Below, in pieces: positions 49,901-59,131 of a stretch of DNA of 64,000 nt. The DNA lies in NCBI GenBank assembly GCA_037074705.1, contig CM073591.1, forward strand, positions 162,282,032 to 162,346,031, in the 5' to 3' direction. The position numbers and the translations under genes were made by a program. The notes beneath the pieces are model-generated. The model did not search any database and was not told the origin of the DNA. It saw only the letters and a list, made by a program, of their open reading frames with translations. Source of the stretch: Zhengitettix transpicula. Lineage: Eukaryota; Arthropoda; Insecta; Orthoptera; Tetrigidae. Position 1 is the first letter of the stretch. Every line of letters begins with the position of its first letter.

Positions 49901-52900
49901 AATAATTTATATACTATTATTATTATTATTATTTTTACTACTTGAACAGTTATAAATGATAGCAATTAGTAATATTGGTGAAAATTCAACAGAAAATTTG
50001 ATATATCAAACTTAATCAATTACATTATTTCTACTAAGATTTTAAATATAAATGTACAACTTTGCACATTACTGTTGGGTATGTCTTCTCTATCCTTAGC
50101 ACACTGTAACACGAACGGGTTCGGGTAAGTTTCGCCATTCGTCCCACAAACTGGAATCCACAACGCTTGGTTGTCAGCAAAGAGACAGATTCGAACAGGA
50201 TTCGCAAGTTCAGGTACATCCGCAAGCTTACAACGACCGTCGTGCAATATCTTCAAGCCTGAAATAAATATCTCGTAAAATATTTATTGGTAGATTGTTG
50301 GCTGAAGCGACAAAATCATAAAATACAAATACCAAAACGGCATGTCAAGTACTTGGCACATTTTCATTAAGAAAAGTATTCATAGACTTACATTGCTTGC
50401 TTTAATTTAAATTCAATCCATTCCAGTTGGCATAGTAATATTCCATTGTCAATGTCACCTATATCAACCCGTTTTTCATGATGTAGCATAACTTTAGTTT
50501 TGTCATTTTACTTACTGCAACAACATTCTTCCTTGTTATTTACGATTTTGGGCGATTATGTTATTTCCCTAAAATTTTCCTAATTTATCTGTCCAACCCA
50601 TTGACTCGTGGGTACACATATATTAGGTGGTCCATCTACCGTCTTGTCTTCTTGAAATGTTAACTGGATCCATTTATTCGTTGAACTACATCCGTTATAT
50701 GGAGAGAAAAGCGAGACAGAATAGTTTTTCTTTGACGGTATCAGAGATCGATCAGGATTTCTTCTACTGTCTTGTCAAAAGATATCCACACACAAATTTT
50801 CAATCACCTAGTTACATTCAAAGTACCAGGAAGACTATGAAGTGTGGCTTCCATCTCGCATGGTCACCTCTAAAATCGTGCCCTGGCCTAACCTGCACTT
50901 TACGCTCGAATATAATAATTTAAAAGTAATATTCACGTATAAATTATGTGCAATTAAATTAAGAAATATTTAAATTGGTTCATACAAATGAGATTGTGTA
51001 CTGTTAACTGAAGAAACTATCCGATATATTACTTTCAGGATTTAACTGTGGACGTAGATAACTCCCTAGACGAGTCGAGGATTGAGAAACTTTGTAGTCT
51101 ACCTTTCGCCGGAGTCACACTGAATCGTCGAGAAGTAAATTCTTTGTGCGACGAATACACAATGCACATTGCTGGTCTTCAGAACACCAAAATTATCTTA
51201 ATTATATCGGCGTTCCTGGTCAATCTTCGTGCACCACGAAATATCATTCGTCCAGGCAATCACGTGTTCTAAAAAATTTTAAATTTCTGGTGTCATCTCG
51301 ACCCCACCTCTGGTAAAGCCAAGTATCTGTCTCCTTCGTTCTTATACTCAGATTCCAGAGATTATCTCCCCGACAAATTGGTGCTGTTGAGAAACGGTAT
51401 TCCAATTTGTCAAGTTCTCAACCCTTGCTAAGATCTAGAATAAAGTTAAATAGAACCAAAATAAATACTAAACTATCACGCCACACATCATTTCCTCTAA
51501 CAATATATGGGTAAGAATTAATAGAGCCGTAAAATACTATTGTTTATTTATATAACAATGTGTCTGGTAAAGTTCGGAATAAGTTTCACAATTTATATTA
51601 ATTAGTTTTAATTAATACGAAAGATAGCCAATTCAGACAAATAGGTAATTCAAATACCACACGATCCTTGTTCCTTTCGTCAGGTGCTAAGAAGAGCCTA
51701 GAGAAACACAACTGCAGTGATCAGTTGACAACACTCTAAAGCGACGAAAACGCAACGACAATGGGAGAGCCGAAGGGTTAGCAACGACAATGGGAAAACA
51801 GAAGGTTTAGCGTAATAATAAGGGATCATAGCAAGTATTGAGTTTCATTGTGACTGTTTGTACATTAATAGCTGTGATGTTTGATTTAATAAGACGGATC
51901 TCTCAAATGAGTCTGAAATTGTACCTGATGTCAATGTCTAAAATCTTAGCATTTTGCCAATCAAATTTATGTTTAGAATTGATGATATGTTCGGATACTA
52001 CAGATTGTGTATCATTAGGACGTTTGATATTGGATATATGTTCTTTGATACGTGTATTAAGGGAACGTCTTGTTTGCCCTATGTAGCAGGAATTACAATT
52101 AGAGCAAGAGATTTTGTAAAGAACACAATGTTTGCTGTAGGTGTCAAGTGGGTCCTTGTAGTTTTTAATCAAGTAATCTGTAAATGATGGTATTTATATT
52201 AACTTTTTGTCTGAATTTGTTATCTTTGGTATTCATTAATTTCAATCAGACGTAATTTTTTTCAAATTAATTAGATTCGCCTGAAAATATAATTGTTCAG
52301 TGTTTTTTGCAATTAGTGTGTCGATTGTAATGACCAAAACTTTATGACTATTTGTATTTATTAATGAAACTATTTATACTTGGCGTCAGTCAAACTGTAG
52401 GACCCTTCTTAACTAAATTTGTTGAAGGATTAGAAATTCTCTGGATCTATGTATTGTAACTGGCAGTGATAAACTGGATGACTTCAAAGAGCATTCAGAC
52501 GCTAAGATAAGGCATCGCCAATACCTTACTCCTTAATTGCATTTTACATAACTCAAAATAAAATATAAAGTAGCCGTTTCTTTTTTCATGTATATAATGA
52601 AACAAATAGACCGTAGACTACGAGGTAGATTTTAGAAACGAATACAAATATCACTGCTGCTTTTCGAGATACAAGTCTGTATCATTTTACATTTACTGAA
52701 CTTCGATCGAGATTAGAGTTCTACTGCTGAATCACGTGATGCAAACCTAACTTAAGTTCAACTAGCATGCTTAATGTTGTATGAAATTTTAATGAGAATT
52801 GTTGGTGCAATACGAGCCACTCTCACCTGGGTTATATTGTCGCAGACACAGCAGTGCGCTGAGACTGGGATACGTGACTCCGTTACTAGCGCACACCTCA

Positions 52901-54763
52901 CGTCCCAAAAAGGCAAACTTCGTCGCGTCGAAGCAATGAGACGTTGACTTCTCCTCGCACGGTCCACTCGTATTTACTGTAATGTCTGGAAGAAATATAT
53001 TCATTCGATTTCTCGATGTATTATAGTCAGCTTTATGTTGCTGAATGGATATTTTCGTGTCTGTTTTAATAATACATGAAATTGATTTGGTCCTATACAG
53101 ACAGAATAAAGTAAAAAAAAATTATAAAGACCTAGTTCTCACTACCATTGCAGAACTCGTCAGGTGTACTAAAAAATTATGAACTAACCCAAATCAATCA
53201 AATTGAAAATTTATATTACTGATTCATAAGTCATTAAAATGGGAGTTCAACGTAAAATTCTATAGACTATTCATATATAGCGCTTGGGTTTTTCAAACAC
53301 CTTACTTATAACTCATTGTTAATGTATCAATTTACTTATATTTAACGATATTTGTTACTTCTCCGCTCCATCTATAACACATTTTTGCCTACTTGTGACA
53401 ATAAATCTTTGTTTATCTATTAAAACGAGTCCCATGAAATTAAAAGTAAATTGAGAAGGCTGAATTTCAAGTTTAAACAATTTAAAATGGTGATCACCGA
53501 GCAAAATCCCGTTCCCAAAATATAAATTCAGATTTGCAATGTTCACTATTTAGTCTCAATATTGTGGATGGCCGTTTTACATTGCTTAAAATATTTATAA
53601 ACAATGTAACAACTATATAAAGTTTCGCTGAAATGAGTTCGATCATTTCCTTGTGCAAAGTGAACAATATCAAAGTTTCAGAACGTGCCTCAATATGGTG
53701 AATGGCTGTTTAATATTGCTTAAAACTTGCTGTACATCTAGTTTAAACTAAATAAATATGGTGCACGGAAATGGAGAACTGTTTTACGCTTCTATACAAC
53801 GACAATATAAAGTTTAATCGAAATCGGCGCGCCAAATATTTATTGAAAAGCAAACAAATTTAATGTTTCGAACTGTCCTCCATTTTTTATAAAGAAGGCT
53901 TATGGAATATTTAAGTTTCTAAGAAATGGCTCAAAGGGCTCTATGAAAACGATAAAAGGTTTCTTTGAAATCGGAGCGACTGTTTTCTTGTGAAAAGCGA
54001 ACAAAATCAGTGTGACAGACAGACTGGAATTTAGATTATATCGGTTTTATATCACGTATCATGAAACGTAAAGTTAGACTTTAGATACATATATAAATAC
54101 GCAAATGATAAAGCCCGTCTTACGGATGCCGAAGAATAAATGGTACATTATAAGGCCAAGTGTAGTGGTGAAGAAGAGGACCTCACATATTTTTTGATAA
54201 AATAATTCAATGTATTTAGGATGCCTATAAAATGAGTCATTAATAGACAATATATTTGGGTGAAGTGTCAGAATGATATATCAAGCACATGGGTAACGGA
54301 TAGTCCGTTAGTGGGAGTTCATCAATTTACTGGGAAGGAGGAAATTGTTTTCAAGTTTCCCGAAGACTTCAACGTAAAAGAATTGATAAGAAATGAAAAC
54401 GCGGTTAAATGACAGTAAATTCATCAATAGTGCATACTTTTGGGACAGTTTCCACAAAATTCTGGATTTAAGAAAATTTTGGTATATTTACGAGTTTTAT
54501 TTGTTCCGAGTGTGTCGCTATGAACGAGTTTCAATTGACACAATGGGTACTAAAACATCATTAAGGGCATAATTATATATAGAAAACGTTTCACACATTA
54601 GGACACTTACAAGGAGACAGTAACTTACTGGAATCTCGTAGAGAAGCACATAGTAGAGCTTCTTCGTTAGGATACGTAACTCCGTCAGATCCACACACGG
54701 GATCGTATCGGAGAGAAATGGAACAGCGTATGCGGCATGCGCCGTCGTATTGTACAGTTGTGG
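37704..54763 (-). CDS. Multi-module Kazal-like protein gene, 3' part (six exons)
   Basis: The coding segments, in transcript order, are 54629-54763, 52827-52985, 50073-50258, 49280-49468, 46282-46443 and 37704-37906. Each internal exon is bounded by a CAG acceptor and a GT donor (GTAAGT, GTGAGA, GTAATG, GTAAGT, GTTAGT). All five junctions are phase 1 and join in frame to a TAA stop, giving about 344 residues. Each module carries a C-[AG]-x-[DN]-G-x-T-Y motif typical of Kazal domains, then a Cys 15 residues after the motif Cys, then a Cys 16 to 20 residues later, usually as G-x-C. Kazal domains normally have six Cys in three disulfides and inhibit serine proteases; these modules show four, so inhibition is uncertain. 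Secretion is inferred from Cys content only, since no signal peptide was found. Introns are about 1.6, 2.6, 0.6, 2.8 and 8.4 kb. The 5' end is missing. Confidence 0.82.
39479..39597 (+). repeat. Direct repeat of about 48 bp, 70 bp apart
   Basis: TTGCCCCACTTTGTGGTAGC(C)AAAAT... and TTCCCCACGTTGTGGTGCC(A)AAAT... are each followed by (A)TAATAATTAACAAAGT. Their arrangement could be a remnant of an LTR boundary. No element could be delimited. Confidence 0.5.
42285..42830 (+). repeat. Dispersed repeat, copy B
   Basis: Second copy of the repeat at 32085, longer by roughly 170 bp, which includes a pyrimidine-rich insert near 42432-42470 (CTCTCTCTTTCTTC). It continues into a GC-richer tail to about 42890. 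Confidence 0.5.
43553..43987 (+). mobile_element. A-tailed SINE-like repeat
   Basis: From GAACTAAGGTTCCCACATG to GCCCTAAAAAAAAAA. All family blocks are present except the 5' CTGCGAGGG portion. Open frames such as those on the minus strand at 43512-43772 are inside the repeat and occur in other copies, so they are not genes. Confidence 0.72.
44000..44383 (+). mobile_element. A-tailed SINE-like repeat with perfect 12-bp target-site duplication
   Basis: The copy is flanked by AGATTATATTCT at 43988-43999 and 44384-44395. It inserted immediately after the A-tail of the preceding copy. It begins with a palindrome (CCTGCGAGAGGATTCTCTCG, about 44018-44041) and jumps from there to the TTGGAATAGTCGGCCAG block, so its front part is deleted or rearranged. 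Confidence 0.75.
46282..46443 (-). CDS. Kazal-like exon 5 (54 codons)
   Basis: The acceptor CAG is at 46444-46446 and the donor GTTAGT at 46276-46281; both ends are phase 1. An in-frame TAG soon after the donor leaves no long open frame here. Translated, it reads V-G-A-P-C (closing the preceding module), D-S-A-D-H-P-C, a 15-residue spacer ending I-S-A-P-V, then C-A-N-D-G-M-T-Y-S-N-P and L-A-L-M-C. It fits the other modules in every spacing. Joining to the last exon creates a Lys codon and supplies the closing N-G-E-C. Confidence 0.83.
47318..47855 (+). mobile_element. A-tailed SINE-like repeat, longest copy
   Basis: It begins near GGGTCGGCGAGGGCTATTCT, continues through CTGCGAGGGATGTTCTCTC and the full central and 3' blocks, and ends CCCGAAAAAAAAA. 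GAATTATT occurs just before the start and just after the tail, a possible short target duplication. No RNA polymerase III A/B box pair was recognised, so the promoter type is unknown. It lies in the intron between Kazal-like exons 4 and 5. Confidence 0.7.
47876..48126 (-). mobile_element. tRNA-derived SINE
   Basis: On the minus strand the head reads GACCTGCTGTGGTGTAATGG (A box TGGTGTAATGG) and later CCCCGGGTTTGAATACC (B box GGGTTTGAATACC), spaced as in a tRNA promoter. A unique body follows with CAAGGGCCCCTAGATC and GGCAGTAACAACCCC, ending in AT-rich TTAAAAATAATAATT. SINEs are transcribed by RNA polymerase III from such internal boxes. It lies directly beside the A-tailed repeat at 47318. Confidence 0.72.
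49280..49468 (-). CDS. Kazal-like exon 4 (63 codons)
   Basis: The acceptor CAG is at 49469-49471 and the donor GTAAGT at 49274-49279; both ends are phase 1. The exon opens with V-T-I-E-Y-E-G-P-C, closing the preceding module. A Pro/Ser-rich linker follows (Q-A-P-S-S-P-P-E-P-P), then D-P-C, 14 residues, L-C-A-S-D-G-R-T-Y and Q-Q-Y-L-C. This is the most diverged core: Y-Y-S-S replaces Y-P-N, but the 14-residue Cys spacing is kept. The intron to the preceding exon is only about 0.6 kb, the shortest of the gene. Confidence 0.83.
49670..49885. repeat. Inverted repeat with CAACGTTTC/GAAACGTTG core
   Basis: TTGAATTGAATTAATGG near the left is mirrored by CCATCAATTCAA at the right. GAATCTAAAA and TAATACATTAC are mirrored by inverted counterparts, and the centre has CAACGTTTC...GGTGAC and GTTCACC...GAAACGTTG. 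It resembles the inverted Penelope-type unit at 12560 in architecture, not in sequence. It lies in the short intron between Kazal-like exons 3 and 4. Confidence 0.55.
50073..50258 (-). CDS. Kazal-like exon 3 (62 codons)
   Basis: The acceptor CAG is at 50259-50261 and the donor GTAATG at 50067-50072; both ends are phase 1. The opening G-R-C closes the preceding module. Between it and the next Cys is a longer linker than in the first exon, including K-L-A-D-V-P-E-L. The module core reads I-P-V-C-G-T-N-G-E-T-Y-P-N-P and then V-L-Q-C, with 14 residues between the two Cys as in all other modules. N-P-F replaces the classical N-x-C. The donor is less strong than the others (GTAATG), but its phase fits and the joined frame gives a plausible E-G-P-C at the next exon start. 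Confidence 0.83.
51600..52300 (-). mobile_element. Penelope-like element remnant with GIY-YIG domain
   Basis: An open frame at 51903-52172 contains V-L-Y-K-I-S-C, C-N-S-C-Y-I-G-Q-T-R-R-S-L and R-I-K-E-H. This is the GIY-YIG endonuclease signature with the Cys pattern typical of Penelope-like retroelements, which use it to nick target DNA. Upstream sequence (52172-52300) gives frame-shifted Penelope-style residues. Downstream (51600-51836) is an end region with CACCTGACGAAAGGAACAAG and AAGATAGCCAATTCAGAC, shared with 27805-27960. It sits in an intron of the Kazal-like gene, in the same orientation. The reverse transcriptase is missing. Confidence 0.72.
52827..52985 (-). CDS. Kazal-like exon 2 (53 codons)
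   Basis: The acceptor CAG is at 52986-52988 after a pyrimidine-rich stretch, and the donor is CCAG/GTGAGA at 52821-52826. Both ends are phase 1. Near the start it reads N-T-S-G-P-C, matching the S-G-P-C that ends classical pancreatic-type Kazal domains, so this Cys closes the module begun in the preceding exon. The new module follows: S-H-C, 13 residues, then V-C-A-S-N-G-V-T-Y-P, then S-A-L-L-C. The Cys expected two residues after the Asn position is absent; even the Asn is replaced by Ser. An open frame continues past the donor for several codons, but that part is intron by the splice-site and phase evidence. Confidence 0.85.
53520..54015 (+). repeat. Degenerate tandem repeat of about 150-170 bp
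   Basis: Phrases recur two to three times with heavy divergence: TATAAAGTTT-CGCTGAAAT, AATATAAAGTTTAATCGAAAT and GGTTTCTTTGAAATCGG; AAAGTGAACAATATCAAAGT and AAAGCAAACAAATTTAATGT; and CAATATTGTGGATGGCCGTT and CAATATGGTGAATGGCTGTT. It lies in the intron between Kazal-like exons 1 and 2. Origin unknown. Confidence 0.6.
54629..54763 (-). CDS. Kazal-like exon 1 of those visible (45 codons)
   Basis: The acceptor CAG is at 54764-54766 and the donor GTAAGT at 54623-54628; both ends are phase 1. The exon starts with a G-A-C tripeptide, which by comparison with the other exons is the last cysteine of a module coded farther upstream. It continues with R-I-R-C, then D-P-V-C-G-S-D-G-V-T-Y-P-N, the most canonical Kazal core in the gene, then E-E-A-L-L-C. 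Where a classical Kazal domain has N-x-C, this one has N-E-E. The final Cys of this module (S-G-P-C) is in the next exon. This is the first exon I can find; because it opens in the middle of a module, at least one more coding exon must lie at higher coordinates, or the gene is a fragment. Confidence 0.85.
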
Positions 54764-54779
54764 CTGAAATCATGTTAAA

Positions 54780-56270
54780 TAGTCATGTAGTTTACTGAAG
54801 TATATTCTGAACATTCCTGAGTTACAAAATTACCTCAAACATGTAAGTCGTGATATTGCTCGACGAACAAATTATAGTTTTCTTCTTCAAAATATTTGAA
54901 ATTATTTTCACTGATATTTTATATAAGAGGGTTTTTTCTAGGTCACAATATAAAATGAGTTTTTAAAATTTCTCTAACAATCGAATTAATAACAGTTTTT
55001 AAGAAGTTTTATTTATAAAACTATTCTGACTGGAGAAAACATTAGGATAAATTCAATTAGCAATTAACATCCAGGTATTTAATTATATAAAAAATTATTT
55101 CTGCTAATCAGACATTATGGGTTGTTTGACTAGAAAACTATTTAAAATTTAGATAAAATAGATAATAATTGGGAAAAATCAAGTAATTATTTTCAATATA
55201 AAATTGTACAGGTTCTCCAGGATTTGGACTTTGGCGATGGTCAATTTCATGACCGTAATTATTAGATTAGAAAGTTGTTGCAGTTCTGAAATCCCGGGAG
55301 CCATTTACACTTTCGTCTTCTGAAAGTCAGTGATTAATGGAGAAATTCAACAACTTTCCTTCCACTTATCTCAGTACTTAAGAGTATAGGCCTAGTCGTT
55401 ATTGTCCGAACTACTTACAAGTACGTCAACTTACTCTCAAGAGACTTCCAATCCAATTTACATTATAGACTAAGTGAGGCAGGCAATGGTTTTATAAGCT
55501 GTCTAGCAATCAATTGAAATTTTTTTAACTGACCTTAAGTGAGCTTGTCGTAATTTCACTCGTTATCACCAAATAAGCTCAATGATGGGTTAATTAATTC
55601 ATACTTACTCATTGTAAAGAAGTTGGAATTAACATTAAATTTATAATATAATTTTATTTCAGTGTCTTCCTGAAAGTTACAGAATCATATATTTTTTAAC
55701 TAAACTTCACTACGTTGCAATTTATTCCCGGAGTAGTGTCGTCCATCAAATCAACTTTAAGGCAAACTGCGTCACTAGGTTAGTGCTCTACTTAATAAAA
55801 TAATTTACATTTATCAATATGAGATATAATTCGTCAATTTCTATATGACATCCCTCGAAAACCACTTTACTTACTATCATAAAATTAATGCAAGTGCCAC
55901 TTTCCAAAATCAGTTTTTGTAGTAGAACCATCACATTTCCTACTTCCCGGTGCAATGGAGGGTCGTGGACGAGAGCGTAAAAACGTTCGGACACAGTCTT
56001 TGAATTTTTTATAAAATAAGTAATAATATCTGTTTTAACTGAGGTACATAATTTTGTAAAACTAAATTAATTATATGTGCAATAATAGATTATGATTTTA
56101 GTAAAGTTATGCTATAACAACTTCAGTTTTCGGCTGTTATAGAAACTTGTGGCCGCTGAATATCTTGCATTTAAATGTAATATACATCACGGACCATGTC
56201 TTCAGTTTACATACAAATAAAGTTTTGTTAAATGGTTTAAGATCAATACAAGTCACCCTGTCCAATTTGT
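54780..56270. other. AT-rich DNA upstream of the first visible Kazal-like exon
   Basis: Probably intron, since the exon at 54629 must be spliced to something upstream. No module signature or signal-peptide exon with a donor was found. Confidence 0.4.
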
Positions 56271-56279
56271 CTCTCTAGA

Positions 56280-56720
56280 CCCTAATAAAGCGAAGGTGTC
56301 TTAAGAGAAAATAAAGCTATCAGGGCAAGGAGGCGAGGCTCCTTAACGACCCGTTATCTCGGCCCGTCGAGGCACCAGCTGCGAGCCAGGTCAGAGGGTG
56401 TCGTTGTTAGCACAGCGTTAATTACTCCAGTATCGTCTCCAGGCGCCAGCCATCCTTGTTAATATTCAAGGGTGGTAGCGAGATTGCTTCTCCGGTCCAC
56501 TCATCCCCCACTGATGATATATCGGTGGCCTTAACCCGGTCGTAAATCTGCAGACCAGATAAGCAGGCCGCTTTACGCAACAAGTAGCGGGCAACTTGGT
56601 CCTTATCGCTCGTCCAATTATTCCTCGCGCCCTTACATAATGCATCAGCTCTGTGCCCGCCTCAGGACCTACGTCTGCAGTCGGCGAAACAGGGACAAAG
56701 TATCGCTCAGGCAAACAATA
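56280..56720. promoter_or_regulatory. GC-rich block with GATA-like and homeodomain-like sites (candidate enhancer)
   Basis: It contains GTTATCT, AGATAAG, CTTATCG and TGATGATAT (GATA-type cores) and GTTAATTACTC (homeodomain-type), within a CpG-rich stretch unlike its flanks. It lies about 1.5 kb upstream of the first visible Kazal-like exon. Short open frames here show no domain. Regulatory function is inference from composition and motif density. Confidence 0.33.
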
Positions 56721-58774
56721 ACTTTATGCGGTAGTACTCTTTATCCGTGGGTTTATAAGTTTGACAATAAAAGTCCTTCTTTGGAACAACAGGAATTGAG
56801 AACATCTGAATCCAATTTCTGCATTGGAAATCAAAACGGCATAAACCGTGAATAATTCTCAACGCATCAAACAAAAAATCAGATATATTGAGGCGACAGT
56901 TCCAAGACGAACTCAAGCAGTTGATTTTCTCTATAAATATATGTCTTCACATCTGAACTCTGCGAGGGTGCAGGGATCTGTCTATTCAAAAACAATTATG
57001 TCATTCTTGCCTGCAAAAACAACTAAACGAATAGCGTGACTTCCAAATTTATGGATAACTGAATCCTCTAATCATTCTTAAGAAATCCAATGAAATTCAC
57101 ACATTACGTCTATTTTTTATTATTCAGAAAGAACTAAGTTTTGTATATTCTTCTAATGAAGGTTCCAAACATCAACAGATCACTTTAGAGTGCAAAGATT
57201 CGGTAATCACTGTGAGACTCGTCGATAATAGACCATTTGCACCAGTAAACCGATTTTCTACGTGCTGCAAAACATTCAACATTCTGGATTTAGAGGGACA
57301 TGTGCCTCTTTGCTGATATTTCTCGGAGGAAGCTTTTCGCTTTTGGAGATCAAATGAAAGAAAACGGGGCTGATCTTTCCTTGGAGCTACAAGTATAGAT
57401 AAAACCATAACCGACAAAAACACTTTCAAAAGTAAATTTCAGCTACTAATTAATCAAATAAATGCGAAAGATTTTAAAAGTTTTCCGTCTGTCAAAGAAA
57501 GGGAATATCCTGAATTAAAATACTGAATTTACGTGACAGAAGTAAGAAATATTTTCAGTTAATTAGAAATACGTTTTTCCGATTTTGAAAAAAATTGACG
57601 AGTATTGTAGCATTCATGATTTATTCGTTCTCTTGTGTAAACGTTGAAAAATATGCTACTGAAATACCAAACCTTCAATGTAGACTTGTCTTCTGTCGAA
57701 AATCAGATGTTTCAGATCATTTCGGATAGACATCTCGAAGCCAGTGCTAGTGATGCAAAATTTTGTTCGTTAATAAGAAAAATATTCATGTTTAAAAGAA
57801 ATTGCGGTTCAAATAACCGGGCTTTTGGGTTAACTTATCTACACACGACGAAAATAATAAAATATAACACGTTTCTTCATTTATACAAATTATCATCTTA
57901 CCTACATTTAAGGATGACATGTCCATGTATATTCAATTAAGGCAAGACTAAGAAATTTTACTAAATATTATATTTATTTCAGACGAGGGTGATGCCCATA
58001 TACAAATCTGCATCTCGACCAATTATTTGGAACTGAAGGGGTAATCTGAATTAAGAATAAATTTGGTACTTGAATATTTGCGAAGACACTTGCACTTTAA
58101 TTGGTGTTTACGCGTTGAACGGTATGACTTTAGGCCGACATATAGACAATAAGCAACTGTCTGTCAAGGATTTATCATTGCTGATGGAGTAGACAGAATA
58201 GTTATAAAATATTATGATGCTCCACTCTGTCGCCTTAGTGTGTTATATAAGATAAACTGATTTAGTCATGCTTAAAGATTTGTACAGTTAACTTTAAGAC
58301 GAAATTTGCGAATAACCGCAAAATTTCAACTCACGTAGTTATGATTCCCAGCAGAAATTACATCCGGTGTGCCTCGTGGTAGCGTAATCGATCGCTTTTA
58401 TGAATGATTTAACGACTATAATGTATTCATATATCAAATGTTTCACAGAAACGATATTCTAGCCATTTTACACAAAATACATTGATGAAAATATTCAATA
58501 CGATTAAAATAATTTTGTTTTCCCCCCAAAGAAAAGAAAAGCATATATTAAGCCTCAACTCATACTTAAGTTTAATTAACGAATATGGATGTAAAAATAA
58601 GCTATTCTTTGATTTCTTTGAATTTACAATAATGTACCTACAATCAATGTACGTTAACAATCCGTCCGTTCATCAGATCCTGGCATGGCCTGAAGGAGTG
58701 TGGTAAATGTACATTGAAGTTGAGCCGAATGTAGGTCAAGGATAGAGGAATGTCGCACCGGGTCGGTTGTAGAC

Positions 58775-58848
58775 AAGGAATTAGCTTAGTGGTCTGAGCA
58801 GCCTGCGTGTAACAGGAAGGCCCTGGGTTTGATTCCCGTCATTTTCCA
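58775..58848 (+). repeat. tRNA-like unit (SINE head or tRNA pseudogene)
   Basis: TAGCTTAGTGG (A-box-like), an anticodon-like arm CCTG-CGTGTAA-CAGG and GGTTTGATTCC (B-box-like) occur in tRNA order and spacing, with partial acceptor pairing (GGAA...TTCC). The loop has G instead of the universal U before the would-be TGT anticodon, so a functional tRNA is unlikely. A decayed LINE fragment follows about 100 bp downstream. Confidence 0.55.
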
Positions 58849-58944
58849 TCCATATTCCTTAATTAAATTAACTATAAGTTGATGCTTAATACAAACTTTT
58901 CTTTGATTTCTTTGAATTTAAATACAAAAAATTGAAATCAAACT

Positions 58945-59131
58945 GTGGTTTCCGTTGAAAGGTTTAAATATTTAGATCCAATTTTCAACACGAACTTTAA
59001 GTGGAACGAGCATATCCATTGAGTAGCGCGAAAGGGATGGAGGTCGTTACGCTTAATTATTCATATACTGAAGAAAAGTAAAAGCCTGGCAAATTTACGT
59101 ATATACCACTATCCAAATTGTTTTGTACAAG
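58945..59131 (+). pseudogene. Decayed LINE fragment, C-terminal to reverse transcriptase
   Basis: One frame, with a single internal stop, reads V-E-R-F-K-Y-L-D-P-I-F, then N-F-K-W-N-E-H-I-H, then V-A-R-K-G-W-R-S-L-R-L-I and I-L-K-K-S. This is the F-K-Y-L-G...W-x-x-H-I region found shortly after the catalytic domain of Jockey/CR1-like LINE proteins. The expected G after F-K-Y-L is D. No other parts of the element are recognisable beside it. Confidence 0.65.

Noticed and set aside
57172..57429. Minus-strand frame with a signal-peptide-like start (hydrophobic S-V-M-V-L-S-I-L) upstream of the Kazal-like exons
   Set aside because: It would have to start at TTG instead of ATG, has no donor in the right place and phase, and the rest shows no domain. 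Not accepted as the missing first exon.
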